Counted from the first letter of the stretch, positions 1 through 7,961 are shown. The stretch: 64,000 bases of DNA from VGLO01 sp964599285 (GCA_964599285.1 CAZREI010000002.1:1-64000); one strand, 5' to 3'. Notes: generated by a model not told the origin, from the letters alone. Translations and numbers: made by a program.

Positions 1-54
1 ATTACTATGACACTTCTATTTCCCTGTACTATGACATTATCATGTCCTTGTTAC

Positions 55-241
55 ATATATTGGCGCTGTTTGGAAACAATCCAACCGCTCGTCATTGCGC
101 AAAGTCGCGAGAACTTCCAGCTTGACCGGAATTCCCGACTCAGGCACGCTGAAGTAATCTTTACTTTCAGAAAATAGATTGCCGCGTGTCCGGCTTGCGA
201 GCCGGCACTCGCAATGACGATTTCCGAACAGCGCCATATAT
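55..241. repeat. nested inverted repeat after the baseplate J gene
   Basis: Outer arms of about 21 bases (ATATATTGGCGCTGTT at the left, AACAGCGCCATATAT at the right) differ by one indel and one mismatch. Inside lies a copy of the GATTGCC...CGCAATGACG palindrome (about 170-222). The right arm abuts the stop codon of the gene at 242. No gene is seen in 1-241. Confidence 0.7.
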
Positions 242-1531
242 TTACTCAAAATTCAGCTTGACGCTGATGCGCTTTTTATCTTGGGGAACCGAACTGACCC
301 AAAACGGCCAAAAGTCAATTTTCAATTGGGAGATTTTGCCGCCATACAGCTGGTCAACCACTTCCTTGACCTCTGCATTTGACTTTCCAGGCAAAAGATC
401 TGTCAGGTCATCCTGGTTGACACGATAATAGGTTTTAGCCGAAACTTGTACCGTAAGCGCCATACTGCCCCGCGACAAATTACACGATTGCAAAGAGTAT
501 TGCGTGGCAATGCTTTTTTGTAATACATCGGTATCTTGCCCCACTTTGGAACTAATATCATCGGCGACAAATTTTTCCAAATCTTGCTTTTTGATGACCA
601 GTGCCGACACTTTCACCGTTGCTTTTTGAGTAAAGGTATCTACCGTGGACCCGGAGGGCTGGTCGGATGTTGCGTTAACAACATCGCGCTGGATAGCGCC
701 ATCCAATAGCACATCGCCCGGGCCAAGCTTTCCCCGCAAGGAATTTTCCGCTCCTTGCAAAAGGGTTTTGGTCAGCGTGTCTTTGGCGGTTTGAATATCA
801 TCGTCGGTTACTTTTTTGACACGGCCAACGTGTCCCCCAACCATCGGCGAAAACGACTGGGCGTAAATGGTATAGTACGATTGGCTGCCATATAACTTTG
901 GCAGGGAAAACGCGGAAGGCCCAATGTTATAATCGGCGCCGGCTTCCTGGGCTTGCACGCTGGCATCAACCGATCCGGGCGTTCCTTTTTTGGCGGCTGG
1001 AACAATAATTCTTGCAAGGCTGACAAAATATTTTCCCGAATCAGACAAAAAGTGCGTCCCTGATACCAGGGTAAAAGCGCTGGTTCCCTTATTATAAACT
1101 TTCAGCGTGCCCGACGCTTTGCCGTCGTTGGAAGCGCTACCGGTTGCCGGAAATTGCTGGGACCCGTCTTTGGTTTCTTGAACATACGCGGCCGGAATAA
1201 TTTTGTTGGCAACATCGGGCGCAGGCTGGGACTTATCGGCGGTGATGTTTTCTGAAAAACTCAAGGTATCTAATTTTGGCCAAATCTCTACATCGGCTTT
1301 GGGAAGTTTTACATAGGCAACCGCGCACAAGAGCAGCAGAATTACCGCTGCAGCCACCACGATTTCCCGAACAGGGAATTTTCTTTTTTGGTTTTGGCTC
1401 AAGACTTTATTGAGTGCTGGATGGGCCACGCTCTTTTGCCGGCTCACTTTCTTTACGGCTGGCGCGCCTGCGACAACTTCCTTTTTTTGCGCCGGCTTTG
1501 GCGGTTTGATATCGTAGATTTTCTTGGCCAT
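242..1531 (-). CDS. membrane-anchored baseplate J-like protein
   Basis: 429-residue protein with a basic proline/lysine N-terminus, one membrane segment at about residues 55-77 (VVAAAVILLLLCAVAYV) and a large outside part. The middle (about 140-215) has the baseplate J-like pattern: GTLKVYNKGTSAFTLVSGT followed by a region ending GADYNIGP. In phages this fold builds baseplates; in CPR genomes single-pass proteins of this kind are common and their role is unknown, perhaps in a cell-surface or secretion structure (inference). It is the last gene of the minus-strand run starting at alaS. A family-1 spacer palindrome ends 11 bases before its ATG, and no Shine-Dalgarno site is seen. Confidence 0.7.
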   Translation of the reverse strand: MAKKIYDIKPPKPAQKKEVVAGAPAVKKVSRQKSVAHPALNKVLSQNQKRKFPVREIVVAAAVILLLLCAVAYVKLPKADVEIWPKLDTLSFSENITADKSQPAPDVANKIIPAAYVQETKDGSQQFPATGSASNDGKASGTLKVYNKGTSAFTLVSGTHFLSDSGKYFVSLARIIVPAAKKGTPGSVDASVQAQEAGADYNIGPSAFSLPKLYGSQSYYTIYAQSFSPMVGGHVGRVKKVTDDDIQTAKDTLTKTLLQGAENSLRGKLGPGDVLLDGAIQRDVVNATSDQPSGSTVDTFTQKATVKVSALVIKKQDLEKFVADDISSKVGQDTDVLQKSIATQYSLQSCNLSRGSMALTVQVSAKTYYRVNQDDLTDLLPGKSNAEVKEVVDQLYGGKISQLKIDFWPFWVSSVPQDKKRISVKLNFE

Positions 1532-1542
1532 AAAATTTGATA

Positions 1543-1698
1543 GGAGTAATCACGAATATACAAATCTAAAACAATATACAAATATTACAAATATACGAAT
1601 GTGAAGATTGCTTCGTTTCGCTCGCAATGACGGCGGACGAATTCGTATATTGGTAATATTTGTATATTTGACCGTATTGGTATATTCGTGACTACTCC
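1543..1698. repeat. spacer palindrome, family 1
   Basis: Begins GGAGTAATCACGAATATAC and ends GTATATTCGTGACTACTCC; the loop holds a GATTGCTTCG...CGCAATGACGG copy. It fills the gap between alaS and the next gene, and its end supplies the GAG-TAG that closes alaS. Confidence 0.9.
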
Positions 1699-3392
1699 AG
1701 AATTGCTTTGATTCTCCGAACTCCCGCGCTGACGGCTTCTTCTTTGATAATTTTAAACTTGCCAAGTTCAGAAGTATTATTTACATGCGGGCCGCCGCAA
1801 AATTCTTTGCTAAAAACAGTGCCCTTTTTGTCTTGGATAAAATACACCGACACCGTATTCCCGTATTTTACACCAAATTCCATTTCGGCACCAATTTTTT
1901 TGGCTTCTTCCAGGGGCATTTCTTTTTTTATTACTTCCAATCCCTGCTGAATTTTTTCATTTACCATATTCTCGACGCGAGTTTTTTCTTCATCCGTTAA
2001 TTTGCGGTCAAAAGAAAAATCAATGCGCAAGCGTTCTTGGTTAATGTTGCTCCCCCGCTGCTTAACCTCTTTGCCAAACAATTCCTGCAAAGCCGCCAAC
2101 AATAAATGATGCGCAGTATGCAATTTTATGGTTTGAGGCTCGTGATCAGCCAATCCCCCTTTAAACATTCCAGCGGAGGCTGTTTTTGACAGTTCTTTAT
2201 GCTTTTCAAATTCTTTTTCAAAATCTTCGCGATTTAGACTGGGAACATGTTCTTTAATAATTTCAAACGGTAATCCGTAACTTGAGTACAGGGTAAAAGC
2301 ACTCACGATATCATCTTTCTTAAGTTTAGCAAGTTCTTTCAAACCCAGAGAAAGAGCTACTCCAAATTGAGCCCTTTCTCTATAAATGGTTGACATTGGA
2401 TCGTCTGGATGAGTAATCGACAGTACTTTTTTCTGGCTATTAAAATAGAAATTGTATTTATTAGCAATTGCATCAAATATGAGTTTAATATGTTCGTCAC
2501 TTATTTCAGCCAGAAGACGTCTTATTAAACGTCTTAAAATGTAACCCTGTCCCTTATTAGAAGGCTCTACCCCGTCAGAAATTAAAAATACTATAGCGCG
2601 TGAATGGTCAGCAATAATTCTTTTTTTTCTATCATTAAAACTTTCTGGAATTAGCTTGATAATTGGCTCAAACAAATCCGTCTCAAAAACCGTCGGTACT
2701 TTTTGCACCACCATCGCCAGCCGCTCCAGCCCCATTCCCGTGTCAACGCCCTTCATTTCCAAGGGCTTAAGCGTTTTATCTTTTTCTTGATAAAACTCAT
2801 TAAAGACGATATTCCAGATTTCAATGCCATTGACGTAAATTTCTGTCGTCGGACCGCAGGGGCCTTCTTGCCCTGTGGGGCCCCAAAAATTGTCCGCGCG
2901 CCCAAATTTTTTGACCATGATATTAGGGTCAATATTTTTCCAAATTTCTTCTGACTCTTTGTCTTCCGGAACGCCTTCCTCGCCTTCAAAAACCGTCACG
3001 TAATCTATTTTTAAATTCAATTCCCCAACGATAAAATCGTAGGCATACTGAATCGCTTCTTTTTTCCAGTATCCAGAGACGGGCAATCCGGCAGAGCCGG
3101 CCTTGCTCGCGTCTTGACCGAATGAAAAATTTCCCAGCATTTCAAAAAAGGTCAAGTGGCGCTCGTCCCCCACTTCTTCAATGTCCGATGTCCTGATGCA
3201 CTTTTGCACCGAGGCAACGTTTGGCCCCCACGGCGACGGCTCGCCCAAATAATACGGCTTAAACTGCTGCATTCCGGCGGTTGTAAAAAGCACTGAGGGA
3301 TCCGACGGCAAAAGCGAAGAAGAAGGCACTATTTTGTGTCCCCGTTTTTCAAAAAAATCCAAAAAGGTTTGGCGCAATTTAGAACTATCCAT
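1692..3392 (-). CDS. alaS: alanine--tRNA ligase (short form)
   Basis: Charges tRNA-Ala in the cytoplasm. The 566-residue protein has the class II catalytic core (motif 1 region FFEKRGHKIVPSSSL; then TTAGMQQFKPYYLGE), the tRNA-recognition middle part, and an editing domain with the zinc ligands HTAHH (about residue 426) and CGGPH (about 535). It stops straight after the editing domain, whereas typical AlaRS is about 870 residues, so the C-terminal oligomerisation/C-Ala region is missing. Short AlaRS forms are known in reduced genomes. Residues DASKAGSAGLPVSGYW near 95 look like an in-frame palindromic insertion. The last codon and the stop lie in a spacer palindrome. No frameshift is visible, so I take the short form as native. 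Confidence 0.95.
   Translation of the reverse strand: MDSSKLRQTFLDFFEKRGHKIVPSSSLLPSDPSVLFTTAGMQQFKPYYLGEPSPWGPNVASVQKCIRTSDIEEVGDERHLTFFEMLGNFSFGQDASKAGSAGLPVSGYWKKEAIQYAYDFIVGELNLKIDYVTVFEGEEGVPEDKESEEIWKNIDPNIMVKKFGRADNFWGPTGQEGPCGPTTEIYVNGIEIWNIVFNEFYQEKDKTLKPLEMKGVDTGMGLERLAMVVQKVPTVFETDLFEPIIKLIPESFNDRKKRIIADHSRAIVFLISDGVEPSNKGQGYILRRLIRRLLAEISDEHIKLIFDAIANKYNFYFNSQKKVLSITHPDDPMSTIYRERAQFGVALSLGLKELAKLKKDDIVSAFTLYSSYGLPFEIIKEHVPSLNREDFEKEFEKHKELSKTASAGMFKGGLADHEPQTIKLHTAHHLLLAALQELFGKEVKQRGSNINQERLRIDFSFDRKLTDEEKTRVENMVNEKIQQGLEVIKKEMPLEEAKKIGAEMEFGVKYGNTVSVYFIQDKKGTVFSKEFCGGPHVNNTSELGKFKIIKEEAVSAGVRRIKAILE
3083..3106. repeat. in-frame palindrome inside alaS
   Basis: GCAATCCGGCAGAGCCGG with flanking complementary bases forms a hairpin that is translated as part of KAGSAGLPVSG. 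Length is a multiple of three in context since the frame is kept. Confidence 0.5.
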
Positions 3393-3461
3393 ATCAGTAT
3401 AATATCACCAAATCCAGAGAAATAAAATATCGCGCACCATGTCGCATGCACCACAATCCAC

Positions 3462-3505
3462 AACCGTACTCCAAATTTAGAAGCTTCTAAATTTGGAGTA
3501 CGGTT
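3462..3505. repeat. perfect 44-base palindrome
   Basis: Two perfect 22-base arms with no loop, centred on GAAGCTTC; left arm begins AACCGTACTCCAAATTTAG. It lies upstream of alaS (start 3392), beyond the terminator of the small gene at 3557. The rest of 3393-3521 shows no gene. Confidence 0.9.
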
Positions 3506-3521
3506 TGATCAGTGGGCATAA

Positions 3522-3549
3522 TAAAAAAGCGCCGACCGAAATCGGCGCT
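3522..3549 (-). terminator. intrinsic terminator for the gene at 3557
   Basis: On the minus strand an 8-bp stem AGCGCCGA/TCGGCGCT is followed by six T. Confidence 0.9.
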
Positions 3550-3556
3550 ACCGCCC

Positions 3557-3922
3557 CTAATAGACGCTTGTGGGGCTGTGGTTGGCCACTTGGACATAAT
3601 GGAATTTTTCCACCGCGACGAGCCTTAGAAAATCACCGTGCAATGCATTAAAGTACTCGTTTTCTATAAAAGGCACTCTTAACGCCTCCCAGCATGAAAA
3701 CTCTCCCCAATTCTCACATCCGGAACCGGGAACTACCGTGATTCCCGTTTCTACCCTACAGCAAGGGAAAAGACGGCGTTCATAGAAAATCAAGCCGCAA
3801 TTGCCATTGTGATTTTCCGCAATGAGCCGCGCCCTCATGTGTCGCATCTGCCAAAGCCTGCGAACAGCTTTTCTGCCAACAACAAAACTTTGGCCAGGGT
3901 AACCGTGAAGCGACCTCAGCAT
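3557..3922 (-). CDS. small hypothetical protein in a self-contained cassette
   Basis: 121 residues, not recognised. It has scattered cysteines (GNCG, FPCC, GSGC, FSCW) and no clear membrane segment. I place the start at the ATG at 3922 (MLRSLHGYPG) because AAAGGTGG lies about 9 bases upstream; a GTG 12 bases earlier overlaps that site. The leader GTTCTTTTCCAAGAAAGGTG is nearly the same as that of the 39-residue gene at 5427, and a strong terminator follows, which supports expression. It lies directly beyond a displaced copy of the ykuK 3' end. I see no convincing promoter between 3923 and 4031. Confidence 0.6.
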   Translation of the reverse strand: MLRSLHGYPGQSFVVGRKAVRRLWQMRHMRARLIAENHNGNCGLIFYERRLFPCCRVETGITVVPGSGCENWGEFSCWEALRVPFIENEYFNALHGDFLRLVAVEKFHYVQVANHSPTSVY

Positions 3923-3967
3923 TAGAACCACCACCTTTCTTGGAAAAGAACAATGACACCCATTGCG

Positions 3968-4006
3968 TCAGGCGTCGTGATCTGCCGCCACCAAGACGGC
4001 AAACGA
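3968..4006 (-). pseudogene. displaced second copy of the ykuK-like 3' end
   Basis: Reads SFAVLVAADHDA-stop on the minus strand and aligns codon by codon with the real gene end SFAASVVADRYT-stop at 4032-4070; 31 of 39 bases match by hand count. It has no start and is a remnant. Confidence 0.75.
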
Positions 4007-4031
4007 AAGTTACATATTAAGTATACCGATA

Positions 4032-4559
4032 TTAGGTGTACCGATCTGCCACCACCGAGGCGGCAAACGATTGCGGTTTTATTCTTGGTTCAAATCCATT
4101 GGCTCTGATTAAGCCCGTCACCTCTTTTACCATTTCTCGAGTTTTGCCGCGCTCGCCCACATCGGCATGAATGTATTGAAACTGGTAATTAAAATTAGGG
4201 CGCGAAGCGCCAAATTCCTTTTCCAACGTTTCGCGCAATGACAGAGCCAGCTCGCAAGATAAATACACTTCCTGCAAAATGCGCTGCTTCCAGTTAATGT
4301 GCATGAATCTTTTCAAGTAGGCATCGGGGTAGTGCATCTTTTTTAAAAAGAATCGGCCGCCGGCGCCCGTTCGCAAAACCACAATGGCAATGGGAAAAAA
4401 CGGCTTGTCGCTGGACGGCGAATCACAACCTACCACAATGTCATAAAAAAATTCGGGCTGGGCTAAAATGTAGGCATGGATGTCTTTGATAACTTCCGAA
4501 AAATCCATGGCACCCTTGCTGGGACTGAAAAAATTCTTGGTTTTATTATTGTCCTCCAT
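4032..4559 (-). CDS. YkuK-like RNase H-fold protein (DUF458)
   Basis: 175 residues. The pattern DIVVGCDSPSSD...FPIAIVV near residues 40-60, QYIHADVGERGKT near 128 and the C-terminal ADRYT match my memory of the YkuK/DUF458 family, which has an RNase H-like fold with acidic active-site residues. Its cellular role is not established. The ATG is preceded by tpiA on the same strand (gap 54 bases), so the two may be co-transcribed. The 3' end exists twice (see 3968-4006), a sign of recombination at the gene end. Confidence 0.75.
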   Translation of the reverse strand: MEDNNKTKNFFSPSKGAMDFSEVIKDIHAYILAQPEFFYDIVVGCDSPSSDKPFFPIAIVVLRTGAGGRFFLKKMHYPDAYLKRFMHINWKQRILQEVYLSCELALSLRETLEKEFGASRPNFNYQFQYIHADVGERGKTREMVKEVTGLIRANGFEPRIKPQSFAASVVADRYT

Positions 4560-4601
4560 GGTTTTACTATACGCCGCAAACCTAGGCTGTCAACCATCGC
4601 G

Positions 4602-4628
4602 CTGGATTCCCAATCAAGTTGGGAATGA
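4602..4628. repeat. GGATTCCC...GGGAATGAC palindrome at the tpiA stop
   Basis: GCTGGATTCCCAATC and GTTGGGAATGACG form a hairpin. The last tpiA codons (SFPT-stop) are encoded by one arm. Confidence 0.7.
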
Positions 4629-5354
4629 CGCTGATATTAGAATCTCTTTAAACTCTTTGGCGTCCAGTGATGCGCCGCCAACCAACAGCCCTGCCATGCC
4701 GGCTTCTTTTAGATATCCTGCCGCGTTGGAGCCATTAACACTGCCGCCATACAAAATGCGCGCCTTGTCCGCCAATCCCCTGCTATACAACTGTGAAATA
4801 ATTTTGCGGATCAGGAGCATCGCGCTTTGGGCCTGGCTGGTTGAGCAATTGTTGCCCGTGCCGATGGCCCAGATTGGCTCGTAGGCAATCACGACATTTG
4901 ACATTTGACCGTTGACATTTGACACTCCTGCCAAGCCTTCGGTGATTTGCTGTTCCAAAACTTGGGCCATATCTTCGCCTTCGTTTTCTCCGACGCAAAA
5001 AATAACTTTCAATCCGGCTTTGAGCGCCGCCTTCATTTTTTTATTTATACCCTCATTAGTTTCGCCAAAATATCGGCGCCGCTCTGAATGCCCAATAATC
5101 ACATATTCCACTCCCAAATCTTTTACCTGCGCCGCCGAAATTTCTCCGGTAAAAGCGCCCTTCTCTTCCCAAAAAACATCTTGCGCACCAAGCGGCAAGC
5201 CTTTGAGTAAAGGCAAATACACAAAAGGCGGGCAAACCACCACGTCCACGTTTTTAGTTTTGGCAACGAATTTTTTTACAAAACCAAAAAGCTGCAGAGC
5301 ATCTTTTCGGCGCAAAGGATTCATTTTCCAATTTGCCACAATAAGCGGTTTCAT
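4614..5354 (-). CDS. tpiA: triosephosphate isomerase
   Basis: Interconverts dihydroxyacetone phosphate and glyceraldehyde 3-phosphate in glycolysis. 246 residues, normal length. Active-site parts are all present: NWKMN (Lys, residue 11), GHSERR (catalytic His, about 97), AYEPIWAIGTG (catalytic Glu, about 163) and the phosphate loops YGGSV and LVGGASL. Just before the glutamate strand the segment SNVNGQMSNV is encoded by a GACATTTGAC heptamer repeat identical in type to spacer family 4, so an intergenic repeat word has become coding. The last residues also come from a repeat. A terminator lies upstream, separating it from the small gene at 5427. Confidence 0.97.
   Translation of the reverse strand: MKPLIVANWKMNPLRRKDALQLFGFVKKFVAKTKNVDVVVCPPFVYLPLLKGLPLGAQDVFWEEKGAFTGEISAAQVKDLGVEYVIIGHSERRRYFGETNEGINKKMKAALKAGLKVIFCVGENEGEDMAQVLEQQITEGLAGVSNVNGQMSNVVIAYEPIWAIGTGNNCSTSQAQSAMLLIRKIISQLYSRGLADKARILYGGSVNGSNAAGYLKEAGMAGLLVGGASLDAKEFKEILISASFPT
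4890..4926. repeat. heptamer repeat (family 4) inside tpiA
   Basis: GACATTTGACATTTGACC followed by GTTGACATTTGAC; period 7. Translated in frame as part of GVSNVNGQMSNV, in the variable loop before the catalytic strand. Confidence 0.8.
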
Positions 5355-5377
5355 GGTTTCATTGTATCATGTTCCAT

Positions 5378-5409
5378 AAAAAAAGCATCACAAAGGGTTT
5401 GCGATGCTT
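5378..5409 (-). terminator. intrinsic terminator for the 39-residue gene
   Basis: AAGCATCGCAAA...TTTGTGATGCTT hairpin with a run of seven T on the minus strand. Confidence 0.9.
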
Positions 5410-5426
5410 CAGAACATTGTGCTGCC

Positions 5427-5546
5427 CTAATGGGCAATCCAGGCTCCACAACCGAGCGAAAGGAGCAATAAAGCCCCAAGCCATATAATACCGATAACCG
5501 GATCTGCTTTTGGCCCGAGAGAGCCTCCGTCCTCTGGTGAGCTCAT
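5427..5546 (-). CDS. 39-residue single-pass membrane protein
   Basis: Found by reading from a Shine-Dalgarno site (AAAAGGTG, 4 bases before ATG). The product starts MSSPEDGGSLGPKADP and then has one membrane segment (VIGIIWLGALLLLSLGC). Function unknown. Support comes from context: promoter TTGACA-17-TATGGT at 5600-5628, leader GTTCTTTTCCAAAAGGTG and a terminator 17 bases after the stop. A longer overlapping frame on the same strand has no such signals. Another 39-aa reading is not possible in this frame. Confidence 0.75.
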   Translation of the reverse strand: MSSPEDGGSLGPKADPVIGIIWLGALLLLSLGCGAWIAH

Positions 5547-5599
5547 GGTGCACCTTTTGGAAAAGAACGACACGTAGATACAACGCTGTATCACCATTA

Positions 5600-5628
5600 A
5601 CCATAGGACATACCAAGCATCTTGTCAA
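5600..5628 (-). promoter_or_regulatory. promoter of the 39-residue gene
   Basis: TTGACA, 17-base spacer, TATGGT; the ATG is 53 bases past the -10 box. Confidence 0.75.
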
Positions 5629-5632
5629 TGGC

Positions 5633-5662
5633 GCAAAAAAAATCCCGAGCACGAGTCTCGGG
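5633..5662 (-). terminator. intrinsic terminator of the gene at 5672
   Basis: CCCGAG/CTCGGG stem followed by A and eight T on the minus strand, 9 bases after the stop. Confidence 0.9.
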
Positions 5663-5671
5663 ACATTGGTT

Positions 5672-5992
5672 TTACACAAGCACATCAACGGTTTTGCAGT
5701 CGTAAATGCGTAAACGGCCATCATTAATTTCAATAATGCTTCCGACCACGGGTGCTGTATTCAACACCGCAATCAGGTAAGTGGGCACCTCAATACACAG
5801 TACCTTGCCATCACATCTTTTTACTACGCAGTAGTAAAAATTGGGATCGGAAGCAACGCTCAAAACCCGATACGGACGTGCATCGCGCAGAGATTTACTA
5901 GATCTTGGTTGACCGATGGCAACCGAACCGCCCAAGACAGCGCCAACGAAGACACAAAAAATCGCCAAGATCATCCAAAACAACCATTCCAT
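5672..5992 (-). CDS. small membrane-anchored hypothetical protein
   Basis: 106 residues: an N-terminal membrane segment (LFWMILAIFCVFVGAVLGG, residues 4-22), then a predicted beta-rich part (YRVLSVASDPNFYYCVVKR ... LRIYDCKTVDVLV). No known family recognised; it could be an exported or inner-face small beta domain. The start ATG at 5992 has AAGGAG 8 bases upstream; a TTG codon one earlier is not used. Own promoter 6040-6068 and terminator 5633-5662 make it a self-contained unit between map and the 39-residue gene. Confidence 0.7.
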   Translation of the reverse strand: MEWLFWMILAIFCVFVGAVLGGSVAIGQPRSSKSLRDARPYRVLSVASDPNFYYCVVKRCDGKVLCIEVPTYLIAVLNTAPVVGSIIEINDGRLRIYDCKTVDVLV

Positions 5993-6039
5993 CAAAAGCT
6001 CCTTCGCAAAAGAACCGAATTGTCAAGGACGCTGCTGTT

Positions 6040-6068
6040 ACTATACGCCACTGTTAGGCTTGTGTCAA
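6040..6068 (-). promoter_or_regulatory. promoter of the gene at 5672, inside the map 3' end
   Basis: TTGACA-17-TATAGT. The -35 box is formed by the map codons for Leu-Thr (TTG ACA) just before its stop. Confidence 0.75.
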
Positions 6069-6818
6069 CACACGGCAGCCGTCTTTGGTTATGGCTACGG
6101 TGTGTTCAAAGTGAGCGGCCAGCGACCCATCTTTGGTGGCAAAACCATAGCCATCGCTGAATTTTTTTACCGCATAATCCCCCATCACGACCATCGGCTC
6201 TATGCAAATGACCATGCCTTCTTTTAACATCGTGCCGGTCTGGCGCTTGCCAAAATTGGGAACCAGCGGGTCTTCATGCACGCTTTTTCCAATGCCGTGT
6301 CCATAGAGCACGCGCACAACGCCAAATCCCTGATCTTCAACAAACCGCTGAATGGTGTTGCCCAAGTCGCCGGTCATAATGCCTGCCCGCGCTTTTTTTA
6401 TTCCCAGGCGCAAGGCTTTCTGGGTAACTTTCAAAAGCCGCTTTGCCTCAAAAGAAATTTCGCCGATGGCGACGGTTACGGCCATGTCGGTATTGTAACC
6501 TTTGTAAAGGACACCCAAATCTAAGCCGACAATATCGCCATTTTTTAAAACATAGCTTGATGGAAATCCGTGCACCACAACATCGTTAACAGAAGTACAC
6601 AAAGAATAGGGAAAATTTTCGTATCCTTTGAATGCTGGCTTGGCTCCGTATTTTAAAATGAGAGCCTCGGCGGCTCTGTCTAGTTCCAAGGTGGTAATTC
6701 CGGGCACGGCCAGCTTTTCTACTTGGGCCAGCACCGTTGCCAGAATTTTCCCGCCTTCGGCCATGATTTGGATTTCTTCCGGAGATTTTATGTGCCCTGC
6801 ACTGTTTTTAAAATTCAT
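6054..6818 (-). CDS. map: methionine aminopeptidase, type I
   Basis: Removes the N-terminal Met from new proteins. 254 residues. The five metal ligands are visible: Asp in GLDLGV (about 98), Asp in YNTDMAVT (about 109), His in GHGIGK (about 172), Glu in CIEPM (about 206) and Glu in FEHTV (about 237); HGFPS carries the substrate His. It overlaps adk by 4 bases (ATGA), so the two are translationally coupled, as in many bacterial spc operons, but infA and rpmJ do not follow. Confidence 0.97.
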   Translation of the reverse strand: MNFKNSAGHIKSPEEIQIMAEGGKILATVLAQVEKLAVPGITTLELDRAAEALILKYGAKPAFKGYENFPYSLCTSVNDVVVHGFPSSYVLKNGDIVGLDLGVLYKGYNTDMAVTVAIGEISFEAKRLLKVTQKALRLGIKKARAGIMTGDLGNTIQRFVEDQGFGVVRVLYGHGIGKSVHEDPLVPNFGKRQTGTMLKEGMVICIEPMVVMGDYAVKKFSDGYGFATKDGSLAAHFEHTVAITKDGCRVLTQA

Positions 6819-7528
6819 TCTTGTAGCAGTTTTAAAATTTTAGTGTGCACATCGGCCACACTTCCTTCTCCATTAACCTTGCCTACATTAAATTTGTTAT
6901 CTTTAAAGTATTTAAATAACGGCAAGGTTCTTTCTTTGTATTGTACTAGTCTTGTTTTAATAGTTTCTGGGTCATCCAAGTCTTTTCTTTTCATTAATTT
7001 CGATCCATCCAATGGACAAATAGTAAGTTTCTCGGTTTCTTTATTAAACAAAATAGAATGGCGCATCAGCTCGCAAATTTTGCGGTGCGTATTTCTAAAA
7101 ATGGTAATCTCGGCCGAAATTTCTATCAAAAATATCTTGATGTTTTCCTTGCCGTAAAGATCTGCTAGCACTGGCATTTCTCTTTCTGCTTCATACACCG
7201 TTCTTGGCGAACCGGACATAATAATATTGTCGCCGTCATCATGCAGGCGCTTTAGTTCTTTAACAGTCAAATAGGTTACCCACGGCGGACTGCAAAGCTC
7301 TCCCCTTTTCCAAATTTCTTTTTCATTTAACACATCAAATTTTTCATCCTCAATTTCAACAAAGCGTTCCGGCGCACTATCGGGCATTGTTTCAACTTTT
7401 TTAAATTCCCGCTCCAGCATTTTACTGGTTTCAAACAAATAAAGCCCCATCTTTTCAGACAGAAGTTCTGATTGCGTCCCTTTCCCCGCCCCCGGAGGAC
7501 CAAATAAAATAATGACTTGCTTTGACAT
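6815..7528 (-). CDS. adk: adenylate kinase
   Basis: Converts AMP and ATP to two ADP. 237 residues from the ATG at 7528 (MSKQVIILFGPPGAGKGTQ); 13 upstream in-frame codons lie in a TGATTTATGATTTATG repeat and are not taken. Walker A GPPGAGKGT at 9-17; SGSPRTVYEAE corresponds to the AMP-binding stretch; the lid part has cysteines ICELMRH and TICPLDG, which may bind a metal only in part. The insert and lid are unlike textbook Adk and rather like the divergent CPR forms, so a related nucleoside monophosphate kinase cannot be excluded. Confidence 0.9.
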   Translation of the reverse strand: MSKQVIILFGPPGAGKGTQSELLSEKMGLYLFETSKMLEREFKKVETMPDSAPERFVEIEDEKFDVLNEKEIWKRGELCSPPWVTYLTVKELKRLHDDGDNIIMSGSPRTVYEAEREMPVLADLYGKENIKIFLIEISAEITIFRNTHRKICELMRHSILFNKETEKLTICPLDGSKLMKRKDLDDPETIKTRLVQYKERTLPLFKYFKDNKFNVGKVNGEGSVADVHTKILKLLQE

Positions 7529-7530
7529 GT

Positions 7531-7560
7531 GATTGATGTATGATTTATGATTTATGAATT
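7531..7560. repeat. GATTTAT heptamer repeat (family 14), single arm
   Basis: TGATTGATGTATGATTTATG then ATTTATGAATTG, period 7, just before the adk start. Confidence 0.6.
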
Positions 7561-7588
7561 GTAACAAAATTATTTGAACAATAAAAGA

Positions 7589-7616
7589 TTGACAATTGTT
7601 ATTCTATGTATATGAT
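7589..7616 (+). promoter_or_regulatory. promoter of the small gene at 7665
   Basis: TTGACA, 16-base spacer, TATGAT; ATG 48 bases past the -10. Confidence 0.8.
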
Positions 7617-7664
7617 GAAGCATTGCGTACTTAACTTGCTCTTTTTTTTAGAAAGGCGAACTTC

Positions 7665-7922
7665 ATGGACCAAAAATATCTTTCGATAGTTGACACGATA
7701 AGCCAAATTGGCATCAGCTTATTTGGCATCATGGCGATCGTTTTAGTTTCAAGGAAGAACAAATGGGGTTTTGTTTTTGGACTCGCCTCGCAACCATTTT
7801 GGTTCGCAACTGCCCTCGTAAACCAGCAATGGGGTATATTTGTATTAAATATCGCCTACGCCGCCAGTTGGAGTTACGGTTTTTATCAGTGGTTCATCAA
7901 GAAACCTGTTGTAAAAAAGTAA
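7665..7922 (+). CDS. small three-pass membrane protein, antisense cassette in the spc operon
   Basis: 85 residues with three membrane segments (about 8-27 IVDTISQIGISLFGIMAIVL, 33-52 WGFVFGLASQPFWFATALV, 56-76 WGIFVLNIAYAASWSYGFY) and a lysine tail. The tryptophan pattern KWGFVFGLASQPFW...QQWGIF recalls small PnuC/YgjV-like transporters, but the match is loose and function is unknown. SD AGAAAGGCG 7-8 bases before ATG. It has its own promoter and terminator and points against secY and adk on either side. Confidence 0.75.
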   Translation: MDQKYLSIVDTISQIGISLFGIMAIVLVSRKNKWGFVFGLASQPFWFATALVNQQWGIFVLNIAYAASWSYGFYQWFIKKPVVKK

Positions 7923-7930
7923 GTGGCACG

Positions 7931-7961
7931 GGTCGAATAAGAAAATTCGACCTCTTTTTTT
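7931..7961 (+). terminator. intrinsic terminator of the gene at 7665
   Basis: GGTCGAAT/ATTCGACC stem, then TCTTTTTTTT. Confidence 0.9.

Noticed and set aside
5359..5733. 124-codon minus-strand reading frame
   Set aside because: No ribosome binding site at its start, and it runs through two terminators and a promoter; the 39-codon frame at 5427-5546 with SD, promoter and terminator explains the region better.
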